59,092 nucleotides of DNA. It comes from Moraxella catarrhalis (GTDB lineage Bacteria > Pseudomonadota > Gammaproteobacteria > Pseudomonadales > Moraxellaceae). Below the pieces are notes generated by a model that saw nothing but the letters and a program-made list of their open reading frames with translations, was not told the origin of the DNA and did no database searches. The first letter of the stretch is position 1. Every line of letters begins with the position of its first letter. The stretch spans positions 1 to 59,092 of the forward strand of contig NZ_LXHE01000010.1 of the NCBI RefSeq assembly GCF_001656295.1, read 5' to 3'. Positions 52,995 through 59,092 of this stretch are shown here, piece after piece. The translations under genes and the position numbers were made by a program.

Positions 52995-53794
52995 GTGAAT
53001 GGCTACCAATTATCGCACCTGCTTGGATTGCTGGTGTCTTGATTGCATTATTATCCGCACCGTTAGGCTGCCTAGTCTTGTGGCGGCGTATGGCTTTTTT
53101 TTCGGATACTCTGGCACATGGCGCATTGCTTGGTATCGCACTTGCCGTATGGCTAAACCTGCCTGCTGATTTGGGCATTGGTATGATTAGCATTGCTGTC
53201 ATCATTGCTTTAACCTTACTCAAAGATAAAAGACTTCCTAATGATGCCACCTTGGCAGTATTGGCGTCCACGCTACTTTGCTTGGGGCTACTGACACTCA
53301 CTCAGCTCACTCAGCAACAAGCAAATGTGCTTGGGTTTTTGTTTGGTAGCTTGCTTGATATGGATTGGTCGGATTTACCAAGACTTGGCATGCTGATTGC
53401 AATGGGCTTGGTCATTTTAAAACTCATTTGGCAATCTCAGGTTAAGCTGGCAACCTCTGAAGCACTTGCCCAAATTCAGGGCATTAACCCATTACATCAG
53501 CATCTATTTTTTATGGGGCTTTTGGCGGGATTTTGTGCTGTGGCACTTCAGGCGGTTGGCAGTCTGTTAATCAGCGGACTTCTCATATTACCTGCCTTGA
53601 TTGCCCGTTTGTTTGCACAATCACCAACGATGATGGTATTTTTATCCATCGTATTTGCCCAAATTGCTGTTACTGCAGGGGTTTGGGGGAGTGTGTGGCT
53701 TGACATTCAAACAGGCTTATCCATCGTACTCATGCTTGCCATTGGGTTTTTTATTACCTTTGCCTGCAAAAAAATCCTAAGCAAATATGCCTAA
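52991..53794 (+). CDS. znuB: Zinc ABC transporter permease
   Basis: 267 residues, about eight helices. FFSDTLAHGALLGIALAVWL, LLISGLLILPALIARLFA and the ABC-3 family pattern are present. Works with ZnuC and ZnuA. Overlaps znuC by four bases and cpdA by eight, so translation is coupled. Confidence 0.94.
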   Translation: MSEWLPIIAPAWIAGVLIALLSAPLGCLVLWRRMAFFSDTLAHGALLGIALAVWLNLPADLGIGMISIAVIIALTLLKDKRLPNDATLAVLASTLLCLGLLTLTQLTQQQANVLGFLFGSLLDMDWSDLPRLGMLIAMGLVILKLIWQSQVKLATSEALAQIQGINPLHQHLFFMGLLAGFCAVALQAVGSLLISGLLILPALIARLFAQSPTMMVFLSIVFAQIAVTAGVWGSVWLDIQTGLSIVLMLAIGFFITFACKKILSKYA

Positions 53795-54620
53795 CATTAC
53801 CAATAACCGTACCTTTAATATCGTTCAATTATCCGATCTACACCTGACGGGGGACATTGGTCAAGCCCCCAGTTATCAGCGGTTTTTGGCAGTTTTTCAG
53901 ACAGCAACGCATCTAAACCCAGATTTATGGCTTTTGACAGGTGATTTGGTGAATGATGGTAATAGCGATGCTTATGATTGGTTATTTAATCAACTGAAAG
54001 TAACCAAAACGCCCTATTTGGCTGTCGCTGGCAATCATGATGTGACACACGAAATTGGCATTCATTTGGCACACCAAGAGCGGATACATGTGCCGATTTT
54101 GCCCGATCAACGCCTAAAAAATTGCTTTCGGTATACTTTTCAAGCAGGGCATGATTGGCAAATTTTATTACTAAATTCTAGTGTATCAGGTGAAATATTT
54201 GGGTTATTAACTCATGAAACACTACTTTGGCTTGATCAAACTTTAACCACTCACTCTGAACACACCATCATCGCCCTACACCATCACCCCACAAAGGTCG
54301 GTTCAGATTGGATAGATGCTCATCTACTCAAAAATCATCAAGATTTTTGGCATGTGATTAAAAAACACGCTCATGTTCACACGATTTTGTGCGGACATGT
54401 GCATCAAGTACATACGCTGCATCCGCTACCAGCACATCAGGTTCAGCTGCTAAGCTGTCCTTCCACAGACCGTCAATTCATGCCTTTTGTGGATAATTTT
54501 CAAATTGCTGACACGCCTGCTGGCTGCCGTATGATACAGATTGACAACAAAGGCATCGTATCAAGTTACATACAAATTGTGCAAAATACGCATTCATTTT
54601 GTCTTAATAATGCAAATTAA
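53787..54620 (+). CDS. cpdA: CpdA-like 3',5'-cyclic AMP phosphodiesterase
   Basis: 277-residue class III phosphodiesterase. Metallophosphoesterase motifs: LSDLHL near 15, LLTGDLVNDG near 50, VAGNHDV near 78, HHHP and CGHVHQVH near 203. The order and length fit CpdA, which hydrolyses cAMP; a broader phosphoesterase role cannot be excluded. It overlaps znuB by eight bases, so its expression is probably tied to the zinc operon and could vary with zinc. Confidence 0.82.
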   Translation: MPNITNNRTFNIVQLSDLHLTGDIGQAPSYQRFLAVFQTATHLNPDLWLLTGDLVNDGNSDAYDWLFNQLKVTKTPYLAVAGNHDVTHEIGIHLAHQERIHVPILPDQRLKNCFRYTFQAGHDWQILLLNSSVSGEIFGLLTHETLLWLDQTLTTHSEHTIIALHHHPTKVGSDWIDAHLLKNHQDFWHVIKKHAHVHTILCGHVHQVHTLHPLPAHQVQLLSCPSTDRQFMPFVDNFQIADTPAGCRMIQIDNKGIVSSYIQIVQNTHSFCLNNAN

Positions 54621-54738
54621 TATTAGCTATTTTAATCATCTTTTGATATAGTAATTGCAATTTTTTTGCCGTAAGGCAGTTTAATAGCCTGCAAGCTTTG
54701 TTTTATCATGAATACTTGCACCCATAAGGATAAACGGG

Positions 54739-55158
54739 ATGATGAACGCAGCCACCTTTACCCCTTATCAGCCCACTGAAGGCGAAGACTATATGTCTGA
54801 TGCACAGTTAGCACATTTTCGCACCATCTTAAAAAACTGGCGTGAAGAATTAATAACAGAAGCTGAACGCACAAAGACCTATATTCACGAAGAAACCAAC
54901 ACCATGCCAGATATTAACGACCGAGCGACTCAAGAAGAGGAGTTTGCTTTGGCACTGCGTACCCGTGACCGTGAGCGTAAGCTTATCCGCAAAATTGACA
55001 AATCTTTGGCTGACATCGAAACCTTAGATTATGGCTATTGTGAGACATGTGGTACAGAAATTGGTCTGCGTCGCCTAGAAGCACGCCCAACGGCAACACA
55101 ATGCATCGACTGTAAGACACTGTCTGAAATTAAAGAAAGACAAAATCACGGTCAATAG
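54739..55158 (+). CDS. dksA: RNA polymerase-binding transcription factor DksA
   Basis: 139 residues. The coiled-coil tip carries [12 protein letters not shown] with the two aspartates and alanine needed for RNA polymerase; the C-terminal zinc finger is [26 protein letters not shown]. Acts with ppGpp. Two adjacent start ATGs (54739/54742). Confidence 0.95.
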   Translation: [139 protein letters not shown]

Positions 55159-55162
55159 CCCA

Positions 55163-56080
55163 TTGATACCAAAACCAATTGGACGATTTGCCCCCTCACC
55201 GACACACCATCTGCATTTAGGCTCGCTAACCACGGCGGTAGCGAGCTTTTGTCATATCAAATCATTGGGCGGTGAGTGGCTGTTACGCATCGAAGATGTG
55301 GATTTTGAACGCTGTCGACTTGAGTACACAGACAGCATTTTACATGATTTGGATAGGCTTGGGCTACATTGGGACAAAGAAGTTACCTACCAATCTAAAC
55401 GCACAGACATTTATAATGATTTTTTATCCGATAAACTGTCTGACATCACCTATGCCTGCCAATGTTCAAGAAAACAGCTCGACGCCCACCGAAATCACAT
55501 CGCCGAACCCCACGCACTCAATCAGCCCATCCTATATCCACGCTTTTGCCTGCATAAAAATTTGGATAAATCTCATCCTAAAAGTAAACTTCGCTTACAG
55601 CTGCCTAATGTTGAGACAGCTTTTGTCGATGGACTACAAGGCGTGATTTGGGATAATCCAGCTTTGAGCCTGGGTGATGTTGTGGTCAAACGCCAAAATC
55701 AAATGATTAATTATATTTTAGCTTGCGCGATTGATGACGGCTTACAAAACATCACGCACATCATGCGCGGACTGGATATCACGCCCATGACAGTGGCTCA
55801 AATTGATATTCTGCACAAATGCCGCCTACCAATACCGAGCTATTTTTATCATTTGCCTTTATTGATGAATTCAGATGGTCAAAAACTGTCCAAACAAAAT
55901 CTTGCGACGCCAATAGACACAAAACAGCCCAGCGAAACACTGATATATGCACTAAAGCTCTTAGGTCAGCGCACCACTGAAGATATGCGTGCCGCCAAAC
56001 CTCATGAAATTCTTAATCATGCCGTTGAGCATTGGGATAACACCCCTTTAAAGCAGCGTCATACTTTGGCGGTCATCTGA
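55163..56080 (+). CDS. gluQRS: Glutamyl-Q tRNA(Asp) synthetase
   Basis: 305 residues. Attaches glutamate to queuosine of tRNA(Asp). RFAPSPTHHLHLGSL carries the HIGH-like motif, ACQCSRKQLDAH the zinc ligands, and QKLSKQN the KMSKS-like motif. The frame begins at TTG 55163, four bases after the dksA stop; no ATG is available before RFAPSPT, so it likely relies on coupling with dksA. The anticodon-binding domain of GluRS is absent, as expected. Confidence 0.9.
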   Translation: MIPKPIGRFAPSPTHHLHLGSLTTAVASFCHIKSLGGEWLLRIEDVDFERCRLEYTDSILHDLDRLGLHWDKEVTYQSKRTDIYNDFLSDKLSDITYACQCSRKQLDAHRNHIAEPHALNQPILYPRFCLHKNLDKSHPKSKLRLQLPNVETAFVDGLQGVIWDNPALSLGDVVVKRQNQMINYILACAIDDGLQNITHIMRGLDITPMTVAQIDILHKCRLPIPSYFYHLPLLMNSDGQKLSKQNLATPIDTKQPSETLIYALKLLGQRTTEDMRAAKPHEILNHAVEHWDNTPLKQRHTLAVI

Positions 56081-56138
56081 CTAAGCCTCAGTTTGGCATG
56101 TTTATCACTAATAATTTTTATTACTAGTAAATAGCCAC

Positions 56139-56172
56139 AAAAAAAAGATCCTCATTCAAGGATCTTTTTTTA
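56139..56172. terminator. Bidirectional terminator after gluQRS
   Basis: A-rich stem AAAAAAGATCCT / AGGATCTTTTTT with a CATTCA loop between convergent genes. Confidence 0.85.
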
Positions 56173-56188
56173 GTTTTTCAGTTGGCAA

Positions 56189-56734
56189 TTAGAAAGCCAA
56201 ATGAGCACCTAGACCAATCATATCAGCATCTTTTGACAAGTAGTTGTAGCTTGCTTCGATACCAAAGTTAGCTGCTGGTTTAAAGCCAACACCCACACCA
56301 CCTGCTAGGCTTGTCTTATCACTGTTATCAGTGTAAGGGATAGCATCGCGGCTGGTCACATCGACTTCAGTCTTAGCAATACCCAGTTTGCCTTTGGCAT
56401 AAAATGGGGTGTTAACAAAGTTATAGCGATATGTACCATAAGCGCCATAAGACTTCACATCACCTTCTACTGGACGAGCACCAACATTAAAGTCTTTTGT
56501 GTCAGAACCGACATACTCGATTTCAGCACCGAAGTTTTGGTCGAAGTTATAACCTGCATACACGCCATAAGCAGTGTTTTTGCCGTCAATTTGATCAGCA
56601 TCAATTTGACCGATCTTCACACCCACATAAGGCTGTGCTTCTGCTGACGTGCCGTAGCTGATTGCTGCATTCGCGCTGACAGCCAATAGTGACGAGACAG
56701 AAAGAGCAAGTAAAGTTTTTGATAGGGTTTTCAT
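56189..56734 (-). CDS. Small outer-membrane beta-barrel protein (OmpA-like porin family)
   Basis: 181 residues with a signal peptide (MKTLSKTLLALSVSSLLAVSANA). The rest is alternating strands ending in GLGAHLAF, with the terminal phenylalanine of outer-membrane proteins; about eight strands fit the size. It resembles the porin family (OMP_b-brl) of Moraxellaceae; the cargo or adhesion role is unknown. A leader of about 100 bases carries 24-25-bp tandem repeats. Confidence 0.83.
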   Translation of the reverse strand: MKTLSKTLLALSVSSLLAVSANAAISYGTSAEAQPYVGVKIGQIDADQIDGKNTAYGVYAGYNFDQNFGAEIEYVGSDTKDFNVGARPVEGDVKSYGAYGTYRYNFVNTPFYAKGKLGIAKTEVDVTSRDAIPYTDNSDKTSLAGGVGVGFKPAANFGIEASYNYLSKDADMIGLGAHLAF

Positions 56735-56772
56735 CGTTTTTCTCCTTGGTAATTAATCAAGTTTTAGACTTT

Positions 56773-56838
56773 AGAAGATGGTTTTTTCCGCTGTCTAAGA
56801 AGATGGTTCTTCCGCTGTCTAAGAAGATGGTTCTATAG
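56773..56838 (-). repeat. Tandem 24-25-bp repeats in the barrel gene leader
   Basis: AGAAGATGGTT(TT)TTCCGCTGTCTA occurs at 56773-56797 and 56798-56821, with a partial third copy at 56822-56838. They lie between a possible promoter (TACTAT near 56835) and the start codon at 56734. Confidence 0.75.
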
Positions 56839-57275
56839 TAACAAAATATTTCATTTTGACTGTGCGTGTTTTATAGGCGCTGTGTAAAGTTTTGCAAAAA
56901 ATTCCCTGTTTTGGCAAAATTCAGCCAAATATTGCAATGAAATGTTGCCATGATTGCTCACGTGGACGAATTTTTACAGGCATTTGACAAATATGATGAA
57001 ATCTTTGCGCCGCTGACCATGCCATAATGACAACAATTTGTCAGCTTTAGCCTAAAGTCGCCATGATCCGTGCATAAAGATCCAAAAAGCAACTTTATTT
57101 TTGATCATTATAAAACTTTAAATCAAGAATCGTCATTTATATCAATCAAAAACAACTGATTTGACCAGGATTGACGCCAATTATTGCTATGGATATCAAA
57201 ATTCCCCAAAGTTTATGAGCTGTGTTACAATTCATTGATGATGCTTTGATTGCTCCGCACTATTGATTAGCCCCG
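56839..57275. other. Intergenic region between the barrel gene and gph
   Basis: A region of 437 bases with no recognised gene. A 25-codon open frame lies at 56950-57027. TTACAAT near 57228 is a possible -10 of gph. Confidence 0.3.
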
Positions 57276-57983
57276 ATGAGACATATTATGCCAAATTCTG
57301 CACCACACACTAAAAGCCTGGTTATATTTGATTTGGACGGTACACTGATCGACAGCGCCCCTGACTTGGCGGCGGCTGTCAATCGTATGTATGCTCAGCT
57401 TGAGTTGCCCATCATGCCAATCGACACCATCAAAAGCTGGGTCGGTAATGGATCGCTTAAGCTTGTTGAGCGTGCGCTGGCTGCACATAAGATTGATGAT
57501 GCTAAGGCGCTATATTTGGCGCATGACATATTTTTGGCGGAATATGCTCGCCAAACGATTGATAAAACCAAAAGCTATATAGGGGTTACCCAAGGGCTTG
57601 AGCGCTTAAAGCAGGCAGGGTTTGTGCTTGCCATCTGCACCAATAAGCCATCTCGCTACCTGCCTGAGATTTTGGCGCACTTTGGATGGGTAGATGTGTT
57701 TGAGTTGGTCATCGGTGGTGATGCGCTGAGTGTCAAAAAACCCGATCCTACCCCTTTGCTGCACATCTGTGAGACGCTAGGCATCACGCCGGCGGCAGCG
57801 ATCATGGTCGGTGACTCAAAAAACGATATTTTGGCAGGTCGAGCCGCCGATATGACCACGCTTGCGCTGCGTTATGGTTATAATTATGGCGAACCCATTG
57901 ATCTTATGAACCCTGATGCGGCTTTTGATGATTTTGGTACTTTGACAGATTATATTTTGACATACTCCCACCACCAAACCTAG
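57276..57983 (+). CDS. gph: Phosphoglycolate phosphatase (HAD family)
   Basis: 235 residues. HAD motifs: I DLDGTLIDSAPDL (near 18-30, nucleophile Asp), II CTNKPSRY (near 116), III KKPDP, IV GDSKNDILAGRAAD. Removes phosphate from 2-phosphoglycolate formed in DNA repair and other routes; related HAD substrates are possible. Its stop (57983) is immediately next to the right end of a TnpB-type element. Confidence 0.9.
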   Translation: MRHIMPNSAPHTKSLVIFDLDGTLIDSAPDLAAAVNRMYAQLELPIMPIDTIKSWVGNGSLKLVERALAAHKIDDAKALYLAHDIFLAEYARQTIDKTKSYIGVTQGLERLKQAGFVLAICTNKPSRYLPEILAHFGWVDVFELVIGGDALSVKKPDPTPLLHICETLGITPAAAIMVGDSKNDILAGRAADMTTLALRYGYNYGEPIDLMNPDAAFDDFGTLTDYILTYSHHQT

Positions 57984-57984
57984 C

Positions 57985-58240
57985 GGTTATAGCGGGGGGG
58001 AATCTTTGCGACCCATAACAACCTAAGCTTAGATTGAGTTGCTATCTTTCGCCAGTACACTTACGCTGATAAGTATTATACTGAGGGAACTCTTTATACA
58101 ACACTAAGTCCTAGTGCATCAGCTAACGCTTGCTTGCGTATATTGTTTGCGGCATTGGTATCACGGTTATGCTGTGTTTGACAGCTAGGACACGTCCAAT
58201 GCCTGACTGACAACGGCAGACTGTCTAATTTGTGATGACA
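57985..58240 (-). ncRNA. Possible omega-RNA/right end of the tnpB element
   Basis: In IS200/IS605 elements a noncoding RNA from the tnpB 3' end through the right end guides TnpB. Here the minus strand after the tnpB stop has hairpin-forming CAATCTAAGCTTAGGTTG and CTTATCAGCGTAAG, then G/C-rich GATTCCCCCCCGC at the presumed end. Boundaries and expression are not shown. Confidence 0.3.
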
Positions 58241-59092
58241 ATGCGAGCAAATTTTAGAACTGGCAAAGAACCGATTTACTTTTAGAATGTTTTTGCCATA
58301 CTAATTTGCCTTGTAAGTAAGCAAGGTAACAAATTGCCCTAAGCCCACATCATGAATCGCTTTGGCAAGTTTTCGGTTTTTTACCATGTTTTTGACACCC
58401 AAATCTTCAAGTGCATAGCTTGTTGCTTGGTTTTCACAGATGAGGCTATGCGTGATTTTGTGGTGTATGTCTAAACGCTGGTTGCGTACTTTTTCATGAA
58501 TACGAGCGGCGGCTAACTTTTGCTTTTGATGGTTTTTACTTTGTTTTTGTTTGCGAGCAAAGATTTTTTGTTGTATCGCAAGTCTTTGACTGGCTTTGGC
58601 TAAATGTTTTGGGTTATCAAATTTGCTGCCGTCTGATAAGTTAAGTAAGTGGCTGATGCCTAAGTCAATACCAACAGTTAGGCTAGGCTCTATTGTGGTG
58701 GGTGTTGGTACAACTTCATTGTTTTCTACTAAAATACTTGCATGGTATTTGCCTGTGGCTGTCTTAGTGATGGTAACTGTTTTGATATTGCCAACAAATT
58801 CACGGCTAAATACGGTTTTGATGCCTTTGGTTTTGGGTAGGTTGATGATGCCTTGTTTAAAATTTATGGTGCAATGTTGGGGACATTGATAACTTCGCTG
58901 TGGGATTTTTTTAGATTTAAAGCGTGGAAACTTGGTACGACTTTTGAAGAAATTGGTAAAGGCGGTATAGACATTTAGCAAGGCATTTAGTAACGATTGG
59001 CTATTAACTTCGTTTAGCCATGCAAACTTGCCTGTTTTCTTTTTCTTGACGAGCTGACTTTGGATTTGGGTACGAGATAACGACTTGCCAAA
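58094..59092 (-). pseudogene. tnpB: IS200/IS605-family TnpB, one in-frame TAG; continues past window edge
   Basis: RNA-guided RuvC-type nuclease of the IS200/IS605 family, ORF open to the window's right edge. RuvC I VGIDLGISHLL and RuvC II SYALEDLGVKNM (acidic residues) are intact. At 58301 a TAG follows LLTYKAN; the frame continues YGKNILKVNRFFASSK, with the zinc finger CSHCHHKLD...CPSCQ and RuvC III RDTNAANN, to the stop at 58094. The TAG replaces the conserved tryptophan of KAxWYGK-type segments (TGG to TAG). Without the final aspartate the truncated product should be inactive. No tnpA is visible. Confidence 0.85.

Noticed and set aside
58018-58110. Hairpin-rich sequence as a riboswitch
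   Set aside because: Better explained as the right end and 3' region of the tnpB element; no riboswitch core recognised.

Overview
This window looks like chromosomal DNA of a Moraxella-type gammaproteobacterium (family Moraxellaceae). The basis is a low-to-moderate GC content, the protein types, an Acinetobacter/Psychrobacter-like housekeeping set (purEK, pyrB with an inactive pyrC', fbp, etfBA, hut, acnB, rpsP-rimM-trmD-rplS, the atp operon, zur-znuCB, dksA-gluQRS) and a type IV pilin. The species assignment is inference. No rRNA, tRNA or CRISPR array was seen.

Bases 1-7640 are accessory. A decayed IS5-family (IS427-like) element, running in from the left edge, and two internally deleted, MITE-like relatives of about 250 bp lie in the same orientation at 1-844, 4630-4877 and 7376-7636. 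They bracket two cargo blocks: a siderophore block (lipoprotein esterase plus a FepA-type TonB receptor broken at an A8 tract, with a Fur box), and a ketone-body block (GntP-family permease plus 3-hydroxybutyrate dehydrogenase).

Bases 7640-25440 hold a PPP-family phosphatase, purE-purK, a UPF0178 protein, an AI-2E family permease overlapping pdxB, epmA, a CitE-like lyase, pyrC' and pyrB, fbp, a SpoU methyltransferase overlapping a metallophosphoesterase gene, etfBA and a DMT-family transporter. Two SEL1-repeat genes sit between pyrB and pyrC', and a 135-bp second copy of the pyrB 3' end lies between them, which marks a segmental duplication or recombination event.

Bases 25427-35341 carry, on the minus strand, the histidine-utilisation operon hutU-yjiH-hutH-hutG-hutI and then acnB. 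No hutC repressor is present, although operator-like repeats precede hutU. Bases 35754-38495 hold a lone type IV pilin gene and the rpsP-rimM-trmD-rplS operon, in which three of four genes appear to use non-ATG starts. An EnvZ-like kinase without an adjacent OmpR converges on rstB, and rstAB follow the atp operon (atpI-B-E-F-H-A-G-D-C). A 562-bp gap between atpI and atpB contains two near-perfect hairpins and a (TTGA)6 repeat.

Bases 50511-56080 hold the zinc regulon: znuA diverges from zur-znuC-znuB-cpdA around a Zur-box-like palindrome, followed by dksA-gluQRS. The window ends with a small outer-membrane beta-barrel gene whose leader carries tandem repeats, gph, and an IS200/IS605-type tnpB carrying one in-frame TAG and cut by the right edge.

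No convincing new multi-gene system was found. The observations most worth a second look are the MITE-bracketed cargo, the pyrB/SEL1 duplication, the A8 switch candidate, the atpI-atpB hairpins and the tnpB remnant with its possible guide-RNA region.
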